Shown here piece by piece: positions 52,748-62,406 of a stretch of DNA of 64,000 bases; the first letter of the stretch is position 1; the number at the start of each line of letters is the position of its first letter. The stretch is from Bacillus sp. 2205SS5-2 (GTDB lineage Bacteria; Bacillota; Bacilli; Bacillales; Bacillaceae_K). The DNA is taken from NCBI RefSeq assembly GCF_037024155.1, contig NZ_JAYKTS010000010.1, positions 1 to 64,000 on the forward strand. The letters are read 5' to 3'. The position numbers and the translations under genes were made by a program. A model generated the notes under the pieces. That model had not been told where the DNA came from. It was given only the letters and a program-made list of their open reading frames with translations, and made no database searches.

Positions 52748-54276
52748 TGAATATTGGAAGTACAATGTCAATGAACGCGAGACGACATCCGAACAAAGAG
52801 GCCCTTATTTATGGAGAAAAACGCTATACCTACCAAGATTTTAATGAAATGGTTAATGCTTTGGCTAACGGATTACTTCTACAAAACGTTAAGAAAGGCG
52901 ATAAAATTGCCCTGATGATGAAGAATTCTGATGATTATGCTATCTGCTTTTATGCTGCCGCTAAGGTTGGCGCTGTTTTGGTCCCTATCAATTTCCGACT
53001 AGTAAGCAAAGAAGTACGATACATCCTTCAACAATCCGATTCTTCTATAGTCATTTGTGACGACGATCTGGCTGAAACGGTCGAAGACGCTAGAAAAGGA
53101 TTATCTCTTGTGCGTGAGGTAATTTGTCCTTCACCTTCTTCTTATTCACACCATAAAACACTTAGGGAAATAAAGTCGGCGAACCTTACAGAACCAGGTG
53201 TAGAAGTAAGTGATGATGATGACTTAGAAATTCTATACACTTCTGGGACAACGGGACGACCAAAAGGGGTGCTACTCGACCATAAACGAATCATGAACGT
53301 AGGGATTATCATGTTGGCAGGACTTGGATTAAACCCACAAGATCGCTTTTTACATATTGCGCCGCTATTTCATTCTGCTCAGTTAAATTTATTTATGATC
53401 ACGGGCTTTTTTTTAGGTGCTACCCATGTGATTCATCGTGATTTCCATCCAGTTAAAACGTTAGAAACGATTGAAAAAGAAAAAGTGACGTTTTTCTTCG
53501 GGGTACCAGCGATGTATACGCATCTTTTACAAGTGCCAATGAAAGAAAAATACGATCTTTCTTCAATATCGCGTTGTGCGTACGGAGCAGCTCCGATGGC
53601 ACCTGAACTTGTGAAACAAAGCATGAGTTTATTTCAGACTAAGCAATTTTACAATCTTTGTGGTCTTACAGAAGGTGGACCAGGGGGCATAATTTTAATG
53701 CCTGAGGATCATAAAACAAAGCTTGGTAGTGGAGGGAAAGCGTTCTTTTTCACCGAAGCAAGAGTAGTAGATGAAAGTATGAATGATGTCAAAGTTGGTG
53801 GCGTAGGGGAACTGGTACTCCGCGGGGAAACGATGATGAAGGAATATTATAAAAAACCGAAAGAGACACAAAAAGCTTTTGAAGGAGGCTGGCTTCATAC
53901 TGGAGATTTGGCTCAGATTGACGAAGAGGGCTTTATTACGATTGTTGACCGGAAGAAAGACATGATTATCTCCGGTGGTGAAAACGTGTATTCAATTGAA
54001 GTGGAAGAAATTATGTATGAACATCCACAAGTGCTTGAAGCATCCACCATTGGGATTCCGGACGAGGTGTGGGGAGAAATGGTCGCAGCCGTCATTGTGC
54101 CAAAGCCTGGTGAAACGATCGACGAGGAAGAGTTTCAGACATTTTGTCGTCAGTCATTAGCAGGTTACAAAATACCAAGAAAACTCTTTATTGTCGAAGA
54201 ACTGCCACGGAACGCATCTGGAAAAATTCTTAAATATCAATTACGCGAAAAATTAGGGAAACAACCGCAGAAATAA
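52744..54276 (+). CDS. AMP-forming acyl-CoA ligase 1
   Basis: The 510-aa ligase has ILYTSGTTGRPKGVL, the aryl/acyl pocket region around GAAPMAPEL, GLTEGGPG, the DRKKDMIISGGENVYS hinge and the C-terminal Lys in NASGKILKYQLRE. It follows AAAGGAGGAAG. It should activate the pathway substrate or an intermediate to its CoA thioester. Two further ligases lie at the operon end, so several acids or chain lengths may be handled. Confidence 0.9.
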   Translation: MMNIGSTMSMNARRHPNKEALIYGEKRYTYQDFNEMVNALANGLLLQNVKKGDKIALMMKNSDDYAICFYAAAKVGAVLVPINFRLVSKEVRYILQQSDSSIVICDDDLAETVEDARKGLSLVREVICPSPSSYSHHKTLREIKSANLTEPGVEVSDDDDLEILYTSGTTGRPKGVLLDHKRIMNVGIIMLAGLGLNPQDRFLHIAPLFHSAQLNLFMITGFFLGATHVIHRDFHPVKTLETIEKEKVTFFFGVPAMYTHLLQVPMKEKYDLSSISRCAYGAAPMAPELVKQSMSLFQTKQFYNLCGLTEGGPGGIILMPEDHKTKLGSGGKAFFFTEARVVDESMNDVKVGGVGELVLRGETMMKEYYKKPKETQKAFEGGWLHTGDLAQIDEEGFITIVDRKKDMIISGGENVYSIEVEEIMYEHPQVLEASTIGIPDEVWGEMVAAVIVPKPGETIDEEEFQTFCRQSLAGYKIPRKLFIVEELPRNASGKILKYQLREKLGKQPQK

Positions 54277-54289
54277 AAGGAGGAATATC

Positions 54290-55708
54290 ATGAAAGGAAT
54301 TTTAGCATACGAAGTCTATGTTCCGCATCACCGACTGGACAATGAGGAAATCACTTCCTTTCACGGAGGACTCACCGGTAGGGGTTCCAAAAGTGTAGCT
54401 CACTATGATGAGGATAGTCTAACAATGGCGGTCAATGCCTCACTACCACTCACAAAGCAATGGGAAAACAAGCCACCACAAAGCATATACTTTGCTTCGA
54501 CATCGTCTCCGTACCAAGAGAAGCTAGGCAGTGTCACCATGTCAAAAGCTTTACAATTGCCTTCTTCAACCAAGACGATCGATTTTGGCAATAGTCTACG
54601 AGCCTCGACTAATGCCTTTTTCACCGGTCTTGACTCGGTCACGTCTCAACAAGAACGGGTATTAGTGAGCATGGCGGATCGAAGACTTGTAAAGCCTAAC
54701 AGTCCCTTAGAAGCAGAAATGGGGGCTGGAGCGGTTTCATTCCTACTCGGAGAAGGTGAAGATGTTCTCGCTGAATTGGTCGCATCTACCCATGTTGGTA
54801 GTGAGGAAATCAGTCAATGGCGAACAGGAGAAGATGTATTTGTCCGACAATGGGAGGATCGTTTTATCGCGACCTCAGCTTCTGAATCGGTCCAAGAATG
54901 TGCTATTAAGGTGTTAACTAAGGCAGCCTCCACATTAGATAAGGTCGACTATGTCATTCTTGCTGGAGCAAGTCAAAAACTTTCCCTAAATCTAGCAAAA
55001 GCCCTTCGTATCGACAAAGAGAAGTTAGTGACAATGAAGGATAATTCGATTGGACATCTTGGAACAGCAAATGGACCTTTTATGGTCTCAAAAGCACTTG
55101 CAATAAGTAAACCGAACCAACAAATCCTTTGGCTACAAGTTGGAGATGGCTGTGATGGTGCCTTACTGAGAACCACAGAACATCTGTCGACTTATCGGTC
55201 AGAAGGGCTTCCAATCATCGCTGAAAATAAAGTGTCGTACGGACAGTATTTACGCTGGCATGAACTTATCGGGATCGATGAAGGAAGACGTCCAAGTGAT
55301 CCTACTCCTTCTGCTCCTGCATTAAAGAGAAATCAGGAACAAAACCTAGGGCTCACCGGATCAATTTGCACTCAGTGTGGGCAACCATATTTCCCGCGTC
55401 AACGAGTGTGCGTTAAGTGCTCTGCGAAGGATGAGATGGACACCTTCTCGCTTCAAGGAAAATCAGCGAAAGTAGCGACGTACACGGTTGATTATTTAGC
55501 CAGTTCCGTTTCCCCGCCAAGTATTTTTGCAGTGGTTGATATCGAGGGTGGCAGTCGAATGCTTGCCCAAGTTACAGATTGTCAACCGGAGGAGTTATCC
55601 ATAGGGACAGAGGTACAATTCAGCTTCAGAAAGTTGTATGAAGCTGGGGGCATTCATAATTATTTTTGGAAAGTCGTTCCAAAGAGAGGAGCTCATCATG
55701 AGTCGTAA
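54290..55708 (+). CDS. HMG-CoA synthase/KASIII-fold protein fused to a DUF35 zinc-ribbon OB domain
   Basis: The 472-aa fusion has an N-terminal thiolase-fold half (about 1-340) and a C-terminal DUF35 domain: zinc ribbon CTQCGQPYFPRQRVCVKC (about 362-379) and an OB fold (about 390-460). Where relatives have the nucleophilic Cys (AC-AGT-AL-like), this protein reads NSLRASTNAF with Leu. It probably has no condensing activity and may scaffold or channel substrate for the thiolase, whose gene overlaps it by 11 bases. Archaeal thiolase/DUF35/HMG-CoA synthase complexes are the closest architectural parallel. Confidence 0.82.
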   Translation: MKGILAYEVYVPHHRLDNEEITSFHGGLTGRGSKSVAHYDEDSLTMAVNASLPLTKQWENKPPQSIYFASTSSPYQEKLGSVTMSKALQLPSSTKTIDFGNSLRASTNAFFTGLDSVTSQQERVLVSMADRRLVKPNSPLEAEMGAGAVSFLLGEGEDVLAELVASTHVGSEEISQWRTGEDVFVRQWEDRFIATSASESVQECAIKVLTKAASTLDKVDYVILAGASQKLSLNLAKALRIDKEKLVTMKDNSIGHLGTANGPFMVSKALAISKPNQQILWLQVGDGCDGALLRTTEHLSTYRSEGLPIIAENKVSYGQYLRWHELIGIDEGRRPSDPTPSAPALKRNQEQNLGLTGSICTQCGQPYFPRQRVCVKCSAKDEMDTFSLQGKSAKVATYTVDYLASSVSPPSIFAVVDIEGGSRMLAQVTDCQPEELSIGTEVQFSFRKLYEAGGIHNYFWKVVPKRGAHHES

Positions 55709-56882
55709 AGGAATACACGATAAGGTGTCGGTAGTAGGGATGGGGTGCACTAAATTTGCTGAACATTGGGACAAGAGCACAGATGATTTAATTATTGATG
55801 CTGCTTATGAAGCTTTGCATGATGCAGGGATTGAAATGAAGGATGTAGAAGCGGCTTGGATTGGCACGATGGATTCTGGTTATGCGGGAACAACCTTATC
55901 GGGTGCATTAAAAAGCCAATATATCCCTGTAACCCGTGTAGAAAATATGTGTGCAACGGGTTCAGAAGCGTTTAGAAATGCAGCCTATGCAGTTGCATCA
56001 GGTGCGTATGATGTAGCCTTAGTGGTCGGTGTTGAAAAGCTGAAGGATTCTGGCTATAGCGGCTTAGTAATGAATTCTTCTCCAGGTGATGGAACCGCTC
56101 CAAATATCACCGCGCCAGCTGCGTTTTCACTGTTAGCACCAGCCTATTTCCATCGCTTTGGGTTAGACGATAAACAAGGGAAAGAAGTGCTAGCCAGAAT
56201 TGCTTGGAAAAATCATGCCAATGGCGCACTTAATAAAAAAGCGCAGTATCAAAAAGAAATACCGATGGAAACCATCATCAAATCACCGTTGGTTGCAGCT
56301 CCCCTCGGCGTGTTCGATTGTTCTGGTGTTGCAGACGGTGCAGCTGCTGCTGTAATTGTTCGCTCTGAAGATAGTAAAAACTACCGAAGCGATCCGATGT
56401 ATGTAAAAGCCTTAAGCATTGCCGCTGGTCCCGGTGAAGGCATGCTCACACAGGATTTTGATTTTACAACCATTCGTGAAAACGTAAAAGCAGCAGAAGA
56501 TGCCTATAAACAAGCCGGTATCAAGAATCCTCGTAAAGAGATCTCGATGGCAGAGGTTCATGATTGTTTCACGCCGACAGAGCTCGTAATCTATGAAGAT
56601 TTAGGTTTTAGTGAACGAGGAGAGGGCTGGAAAGATGTGATGAGTGGTCGGTTTGATTTATCAGGTGATATACCGGTTAATCCAGATGGTGGTCTGAAAT
56701 CTTTCGGTCACCCGATAGGAGCAAGCGGGCTGCGTATGATGTACGAAATGTATCTTCAGTTTCAAGGTAAGGCCGAAAAACGACAGCTACATGATCCAAA
56801 AATTGGCTTAACGCATAACTTAGGCGGATATCCATGGCAGTGTGTATCATTTATCTCCATTTTAGGAAAAGAACTTTCATAG
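55698..56882 (+). CDS. Thiolase, SCP-x/lipid-transfer type
   Basis: The 394-aa protein starts at the ATG at 55698 (RBS GAGAGGAG), overlapping the previous gene. The nucleophilic Cys is in ENMCATGSEAF, followed by EVHDCFTPTELV, GGLKSFGHPIGASG and HNLGGYPWQC. This subclass either cleaves 3-ketoacyl-CoA or, with a DUF35 partner, acts as a retro-aldolase on branched 3-hydroxyacyl-CoAs, as in steroid side-chain degradation. The adjacent DUF35 fusion makes a complex likely. An upstream start at 55638 is unlikely. Confidence 0.9.
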   Translation: MSRKGIHDKVSVVGMGCTKFAEHWDKSTDDLIIDAAYEALHDAGIEMKDVEAAWIGTMDSGYAGTTLSGALKSQYIPVTRVENMCATGSEAFRNAAYAVASGAYDVALVVGVEKLKDSGYSGLVMNSSPGDGTAPNITAPAAFSLLAPAYFHRFGLDDKQGKEVLARIAWKNHANGALNKKAQYQKEIPMETIIKSPLVAAPLGVFDCSGVADGAAAAVIVRSEDSKNYRSDPMYVKALSIAAGPGEGMLTQDFDFTTIRENVKAAEDAYKQAGIKNPRKEISMAEVHDCFTPTELVIYEDLGFSERGEGWKDVMSGRFDLSGDIPVNPDGGLKSFGHPIGASGLRMMYEMYLQFQGKAEKRQLHDPKIGLTHNLGGYPWQCVSFISILGKELS

Positions 56883-56901
56883 AAAAAGGAGCTAGATTAG
56901 C

Positions 56902-58047
56902 ATGAAGCATCTCTATTTAACAGAAGAGCATGAGGAATTTCGAAAATCTTTACGAAAATTTTTGGTGAAAGAAGCGGCTCCGTATTTTGAGCAGTGGGAA
57001 GAAGATCGAATGGTTCCTCGATCTTTTTGGGAGAAATTAGCGAAACAAGGCTATCTATGTCCGAATCTCCCGGAAGAATACGGGGGATTAGAGACCGATT
57101 GGGCCTACTCCGTCATTATTAATGAGGAATTAGAACGGGTGGGTTCCGGTTTGGTAGGCGTAGGATTACACAATGATATTGTCGTCCCTTATTTAGAGTC
57201 TTTTGGAACTTCAGAACAAAAAGCACGATGGCTCCCTTCTTGTGTAACCGGGGAAACTATTACCGCGATTGCCATGACTGAGCCAGGGGCGGGATCAGAC
57301 TTAGCGAATATAAAAACCACTGCGATTTCAGATGGCAATCATTATATCGTGAATGGTTCAAAAACGTTTATTACGAACGGGATACATTCGGATTTAATTT
57401 TAGTCGCCTGTAAGACGGACCCCAACGCAAGCCCAGCCTATAAAGGGGTTAGTTTGCTAGTGGTTGAGCGGAATACACCTGGGTTTTCACGTGGGAGAAA
57501 GCTGAATAAAGTGGGCTTACATTGTCAGGATACAGCTGAATTATTTTTTGAAGATTGCCGTGTGCCAAAGGAAAATCTCCTTGGACAAGAAGGAAAAGGT
57601 TTTCTTTATTTAATGGACAAACTTCAACAAGAGAGGCTACTCGTTGGGATTTCGGCACAGGTAGCTGCTGAGGATATGTTCGAGATGACCATGAATTATA
57701 TAAAAGAACGCGAAGCATTTGGGCAAAGTATTTCGAAATTTCAACACATCCAATTTGAAATGGTGGAAATGAAAACAGAAATTGAAATAGGACGGACCTT
57801 TTTAGATTCCCTTATTGCGGAGCATATTGCTGGGGAAGATATTGTGACGAAAGTCTCAATGGCCAAATACTGGCTCACGGATATGGCCAAAAAAGTGTCA
57901 CAACGTTGCCTGCAGCTTCACGGAGGCTATGGGTATATGGAAGAATACAAGATTTCTAGACGATTCCGTGATATTCCTGTTTCGGCAATTTACGCAGGAA
58001 CAAATGAAATTATGAAAACGATTATTGCCAAAAATATTGGGCTATAG
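56902..58047 (+). CDS. Acyl-CoA dehydrogenase
   Basis: The 381-aa FAD enzyme has the signatures AIAMTEPGAGSDLANI and LHGGYGYMEEYKISR. The C-terminal segment reads IYAGTNEIMK with Ala where medium-chain enzymes carry the catalytic Glu. The Glu in LQQERLLVG is the likely base, as in long-chain and isovaleryl-CoA dehydrogenases. It introduces the 2,3-double bond in the pathway. It follows the thiolase by 19 bases with AAAAAGGAG. Confidence 0.92.
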   Translation: MKHLYLTEEHEEFRKSLRKFLVKEAAPYFEQWEEDRMVPRSFWEKLAKQGYLCPNLPEEYGGLETDWAYSVIINEELERVGSGLVGVGLHNDIVVPYLESFGTSEQKARWLPSCVTGETITAIAMTEPGAGSDLANIKTTAISDGNHYIVNGSKTFITNGIHSDLILVACKTDPNASPAYKGVSLLVVERNTPGFSRGRKLNKVGLHCQDTAELFFEDCRVPKENLLGQEGKGFLYLMDKLQQERLLVGISAQVAAEDMFEMTMNYIKEREAFGQSISKFQHIQFEMVEMKTEIEIGRTFLDSLIAEHIAGEDIVTKVSMAKYWLTDMAKKVSQRCLQLHGGYGYMEEYKISRRFRDIPVSAIYAGTNEIMKTIIAKNIGL

Positions 58048-58064
58048 ACTGGAGGTGATATAAA

Positions 58065-58502
58065 GTGGCTACTGTGAAAAATAAAGTAGGAATCGTGACG
58101 AAGCCGTTTAGGTTTACTATTGAGCGGGGGAAAATTCTTGAATTTGTGCACGCAATAGGTGATCGGAATCCTCTCTATACAGATGTTGATCTTGCAAAAG
58201 AAAAAGGGTACCGTGACATCCCGGTACCTCCAACCTTTTCTACCGTAATTGATATGTGGGGTGGCTTAAGCTTTGAAGCACTGATTTCGCTCCTTGAAGT
58301 GAATCCCCTACGAGTATTGCACGGAGAACAAAGCTATGAATATCATTCGACCATTTGTGCGGGAGATTCAATAACTGCAGTTATGGAAGTGATTGACCAA
58401 AGAGCAAAGAGTGGTATGAAACTTTTTACTCTACAAACCAACTATTTCAACGACGAGGAAGAAATAGTACTAGTCGCCACATCGGTCGTAATTGAACGTT
58501 AG
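58065..58502 (+). CDS. MaoC-like dehydratase, FAS1-type N-terminal domain subunit
   Basis: The 145-aa hot-dog protein matches the N-terminal MaoC dehydratase half (FTIERGKILEFVHAIGD, then VPPTFSTVIDMW). It has a GTG start with GGAGGTGA. Alone it lacks the usual Asp-His catalytic pair, which the next gene supplies, so the two probably form a heterodimeric hydratase like mycobacterial HadAB or ChsH1-type enzymes. Confidence 0.86.
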   Translation: MATVKNKVGIVTKPFRFTIERGKILEFVHAIGDRNPLYTDVDLAKEKGYRDIPVPPTFSTVIDMWGGLSFEALISLLEVNPLRVLHGEQSYEYHSTICAGDSITAVMEVIDQRAKSGMKLFTLQTNYFNDEEEIVLVATSVVIER

Positions 58503-58513
58503 GAGGAAACAAA

Positions 58514-58900
58514 ATGTCGGCATTAGCACCATTGAAAAAAAAAGCAGTGACCCATAGTCAAATTGTTCGCTACGCGGGAGCTTCAGGTGACTTCAATCCG
58601 ATTCATACGGTGAATCCAGTGGCAAAGCAAGCAGGATTGCCCGATGTAATTGCACACGGAATGCTGGTGATGGGAATAGCAGGTGAGGCACTAACTTTTT
58701 GGTTTTCTCCTCAGCAACTCCGAAAATTTTCGGTTCGATTTCAAAAGATGACCTTTCCAGGTGAAGAATTAACTGTTGAGGGATACATTCAAGAAGAAAC
58801 GGAATCAATCCGAATAGGGGAAGTCAATGTCTTAAATGAAAAAGATGAAATAAAATTGTCCGGTACGTTTCATGTATTAAAGGAGGAAATAAAAAGATGA
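58514..58900 (+). CDS. MaoC-like dehydratase, catalytic subunit
   Basis: The 128-aa partner of the preceding gene carries the hydratase-2 motif YAGASGDFNPIH followed by GLPDVIAHGML, with the expected Asp and His. The ATG at 58514 follows TTAGGAGGA. It overlaps the next gene by 4 bases. Together the pair should hydrate the enoyl-CoA formed by the dehydrogenase. Confidence 0.88.
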   Translation: MSALAPLKKKAVTHSQIVRYAGASGDFNPIHTVNPVAKQAGLPDVIAHGMLVMGIAGEALTFWFSPQQLRKFSVRFQKMTFPGEELTVEGYIQEETESIRIGEVNVLNEKDEIKLSGTFHVLKEEIKR

Positions 58901-59700
58901 ATAATCAAGTTGCCATCATAACAGGTTCAGGCAGAGGAGTTGGCCGAGCCGTCGCATTAAAAATGGCCGAAGCAGGAGTGAAAATAGTGGTATCCGATAA
59001 GGATGAGGCACCGACCGAAGCCGTGGTGAAGGAAATTAAAGAATTGGGTGGTTCGGCGGTAGGGTTTGCCGGTGATGTAACAGAAGCTGGTTTTTCAGAG
59101 TCGATTATGGAAAAAGCCGCTACAGAGTATGGTGGGATTGATATTCTCGTTAATAATGCTGGCTATACATGGGATAGCTTGATTCATAAAATGTCCGATG
59201 AACAATTTCAAGCTATGCTTGACATCCATCTCATTGCTCCGTTTAAGTTAACTAGGGCTGTTGCTCCCTATATGAGAGAAGCGGCTAAAAAGGAGATTGC
59301 AAACGGTGAAGTCAACTACCGGAAAATTGTGAATGTATCATCGGTTGCTGGTGTGATGGGAAATGTAGGTCAAGCCAATTACTCAGCAGCCAAAGCAGGT
59401 CTGATTGGTTTAACGAAAACAGTGGCAAGAGAATGGGGTCCTTTTAATGTGAATTGCAATGCTGTTGCATTTGGATTGATCGATACTCGCTTAACACAAT
59501 CGAAAGAAAAGGGAGAAACGGTGAATGGGGTCGCGGTTGGTATCCCAGAGAAAGTGAAAAAAATGTTTGAACAGTCTATCCCGCAACAACGAGCTGGAAC
59601 AGCAGAGGAAGCCGCTGCTGGTATCTATTATTTGGCATCTCCTTTATCTAATTATACGAATGGACAAGTGTTACATATCAATGGGGGCTGGTATACGTGA
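58897..59700 (+). CDS. Short-chain dehydrogenase (3-hydroxyacyl-CoA/FabG-like)
   Basis: The 267-aa SDR has TGSGRGVGRAV, an NNAG motif, Ser in NVSSVAGVMG and the active-site YSAAK. An Asp at the end of strand 2 (VVSDKDEAP) suggests NAD rather than NADP. In this operon it would oxidise the 3-hydroxyacyl-CoA to the 3-keto form for the thiolase. It overlaps both neighbours by a few bases. Confidence 0.9.
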   Translation: MNNQVAIITGSGRGVGRAVALKMAEAGVKIVVSDKDEAPTEAVVKEIKELGGSAVGFAGDVTEAGFSESIMEKAATEYGGIDILVNNAGYTWDSLIHKMSDEQFQAMLDIHLIAPFKLTRAVAPYMREAAKKEIANGEVNYRKIVNVSSVAGVMGNVGQANYSAAKAGLIGLTKTVAREWGPFNVNCNAVAFGLIDTRLTQSKEKGETVNGVAVGIPEKVKKMFEQSIPQQRAGTAEEAAAGIYYLASPLSNYTNGQVLHINGGWYT

Positions 59701-60782
59701 TGTTAGAAGGCATCCGGGTACTTGATTTTACCAACTATTTACCTGGCCCTTACGCGACTTTACGGCTTGCTGATTTAGGTGCAGAAATTATCAAAATTGA
59801 GCCACCAAACGGAGATCCAGCTCAACATCTCGCCGGAGGTCTTGTTTATCAAGCCAATAATCGGAATAAACAATCTATTAGGATGGATTTAAAAAAGTCG
59901 GCTAATATTCTCGCCCTTTATGAATTACTTTCCTCCGTAGATGTGATTATTGAAAGCTTTAGACCAGGAGTGATGAAACGACTACGCTTGGATTATGAAA
60001 ATGTTAAGAAAATAAAAAGCGACATCATTTATTGTTCGTTATCTGGCTTTGGACAGAAAGGAAAATGGGCTGAATTAGGCAGCCATGATTTGAACTATCA
60101 AGCCTTATCTGGTCTCTTATCTCAACATAAAGACAGGGAAGGTAGACCTATACATCCAACGTTTACAACGGTTGATTTTGCAGGTGGGTTAGCAACAAGC
60201 GAAAAAGTGTTGGCCGCTCTACTTCAGCGAGAGCGAACAGGAAAAGGAAGCTATTTAGATGTGGCTTTAAACGACACTTTGATCACCATGCTCACAGCCC
60301 ATGCATCCTATCAAACGATACAAAACAACGGTTATGGCCCACCCTATTTAGACGGGAGTGTTCTTTGCTATCACATATACCCAACGAAAGATCAACGGTT
60401 CGTGTCTCTTGCGGCCCTAGAACCTCATTTTTGGGCGAATTTTTGTGAGGCCGTCGGAAAACAAGATTGGAAGTCAATTGCCTTTGCCGAGGCGCAAAAT
60501 GACAATGAACCCTACAAAGAAATCAAAGCCCATTTTTTAACAAAGACGATGGATGAATGGAGCGACATAGGCGAAAAGTATGATTGCTGTTTGTTTCCTG
60601 TATTAGAAATCGAAGAGGTATTGAAGAATCCGTACGGAAAATCTCGTGGTTTAGTCAAATACACTAATGATAAAGTAACCATCTTTACTTCAGGTACTAC
60701 ACCGAGAACATCTGCTCCTACTCCAGGTGAGCATACGGCTAGTCTAGTAGGAATAAAAAAAGTGGAGCGTGATGAAGAATGA
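59700..60782 (+). CDS. CaiB/BaiF family CoA-transferase
   Basis: The 360-aa class III CoA-transferase shows the family opening GIRVLDFTNYLPGPYAT, LADLGAEIIKIEPP and the catalytic Asp in TVDFAGGLATSE. It moves CoA between acids without ATP cost. The ATG at 59700 overlaps the SDR stop (TGATG); an in-frame GTG at 59697 is also possible. It may recycle CoA from product to incoming substrate. Confidence 0.9.
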   Translation: MLEGIRVLDFTNYLPGPYATLRLADLGAEIIKIEPPNGDPAQHLAGGLVYQANNRNKQSIRMDLKKSANILALYELLSSVDVIIESFRPGVMKRLRLDYENVKKIKSDIIYCSLSGFGQKGKWAELGSHDLNYQALSGLLSQHKDREGRPIHPTFTTVDFAGGLATSEKVLAALLQRERTGKGSYLDVALNDTLITMLTAHASYQTIQNNGYGPPYLDGSVLCYHIYPTKDQRFVSLAALEPHFWANFCEAVGKQDWKSIAFAEAQNDNEPYKEIKAHFLTKTMDEWSDIGEKYDCCLFPVLEIEEVLKNPYGKSRGLVKYTNDKVTIFTSGTTPRTSAPTPGEHTASLVGIKKVERDEE

Positions 60783-62392
60783 TGAATACTCCTTTAACAT
60801 TAACGAGTTTATTGAATCGAGCAGAAAATTATTTTTCACATAAGGAAATGGTTTCAAGAACCCTCAGTGGTATCCACCGCTTTACGTATCGAGAATATGC
60901 AAAGCGTACAAGACGATTAGCAAGTGCACTGACAAAGCTTGGGATGAGAGAAGGCGACAAAGTAGCTACCTTTGCCTGGAATCATCATCGTCATTTGGAA
61001 GCGTATTTCGGTGTCCCGTGTACCGGAGCCGTTCTTCATATGGTGAATATTCGCTTATCACCTGAACATATTGCCTATGTGATTAATCACGCTGAAGATA
61101 AAATATTATTAATAGATGAGGATTTAGTTCCTCTTATCGAACAAGTTCAACATGAGTTGAAAACGGTTGAAAAGTATATCATTATGACGGACAATGACAC
61201 CCTTCCTCAGACAACATTACCATCCGTCTACTCCTATGAAGAGTTATTAAAAGAAGCAGACGAAGATTTTCCACTTAGGGAAGATTTGGATGAGAACACA
61301 CCCGCTGGTATGTGCTACACCTCGGCTACAACTGGTAATCCAAAGGGAGTCGTTTATACCCATAGAGGCATCGTTCTTCACGCTATGGCCACAGGCTTAG
61401 CAGATACGATTGCCTTGTCTGAGCGAGATGTATGTATGCCGATTGTACCCATGTTTCATGCAAATGCATGGGGGTTACCATTTGCTGCAGTCTGGTTTGG
61501 CACGAGTCTAGTGTTGCCAGGTCCAAATATGACTCCTGATGTGATAGCCTCTTTAATTCAAGATGCGGGAGTGACAATTACGGCTGGCGTGCCAACGATT
61601 TGGCTTGCTTTTGTGAATTTGTTAGAAAAAGAAAATTACGACATTAGTAGTTTACGAGCGGTCGTATGCGGTGGATCTGCCGCTCCGAAAAATATTATCA
61701 GGGCCTTTGAAGAAAAGTACCACATTCCGTTTATCCAAGGTTATGGCATGACTGAAACAAGTCCGATCGTCTCCCTTTCAACATTAACGAGTAATATGGA
61801 TACCCTTTCTATGGAAGAACGTGTAAATACAAGAGCACTGCAGGGCATGGTGATACCTGGTCTAGATGTGAAAATTATTAATGAAAATGGTGAGGTTCCT
61901 TGGGACGGAAAAACGATGGGAGAACTTATCGTTCGTGGTCCATGGGTGGCACATGAATATTACCGGGATGAACGGAGCAAAGAAACTTTTAAAGACGGTT
62001 GGCTATATACCGGTGATATCGCGACGAGAAGCAAGGACGGTTATATCAAAATTACTGATCGAACGAAGGATTTGATCAAAAGTGGCGGAGAATGGATATC
62101 GTCGGTTGATTTGGAAAATGCCCTAATGACTCATGACGCCGTATTTGAAGCAGCGGTGATTGCTGTACCACATAAAAAATGGCAAGAGCGACCACTGGCA
62201 TGTGTTGTGCTGCAAGAGGGGTACGAAGAGTCGATCAAAGACGAACTCTTATCCTACCTCTCTACTCAATTTGCAAAATGGTGGTTACCCGATGATATTA
62301 TTTTTCTAAATGAGATTCCGAAAACCTCAGTTGGGAAGTTTTTGAAGCGTGCTCTACGAGACCAATTAAGCCAAGAACTTATTTCAGAATAA
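60779..62392 (+). CDS. AMP-forming acyl-CoA ligase 2 (AlkK/FadD type)
   Basis: The 537-aa ligase has the variant P-loop CYTSATTGNPKGVVY typical of medium- to long-chain AlkK-like ligases, GYGMTETSP, DRTKDLIKSGGEWISS and the catalytic Lys in TSVGKFLKRALRD. It overlaps the CoA-transferase gene by 4 bases. Its group prefers aliphatic medium or long acyl chains, a hint to the substrate type. Confidence 0.92.
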   Translation: MMNTPLTLTSLLNRAENYFSHKEMVSRTLSGIHRFTYREYAKRTRRLASALTKLGMREGDKVATFAWNHHRHLEAYFGVPCTGAVLHMVNIRLSPEHIAYVINHAEDKILLIDEDLVPLIEQVQHELKTVEKYIIMTDNDTLPQTTLPSVYSYEELLKEADEDFPLREDLDENTPAGMCYTSATTGNPKGVVYTHRGIVLHAMATGLADTIALSERDVCMPIVPMFHANAWGLPFAAVWFGTSLVLPGPNMTPDVIASLIQDAGVTITAGVPTIWLAFVNLLEKENYDISSLRAVVCGGSAAPKNIIRAFEEKYHIPFIQGYGMTETSPIVSLSTLTSNMDTLSMEERVNTRALQGMVIPGLDVKIINENGEVPWDGKTMGELIVRGPWVAHEYYRDERSKETFKDGWLYTGDIATRSKDGYIKITDRTKDLIKSGGEWISSVDLENALMTHDAVFEAAVIAVPHKKWQERPLACVVLQEGYEESIKDELLSYLSTQFAKWWLPDDIIFLNEIPKTSVGKFLKRALRDQLSQELISE

Positions 62393-62406
62393 AAGGAGGA
62401 GATTGA

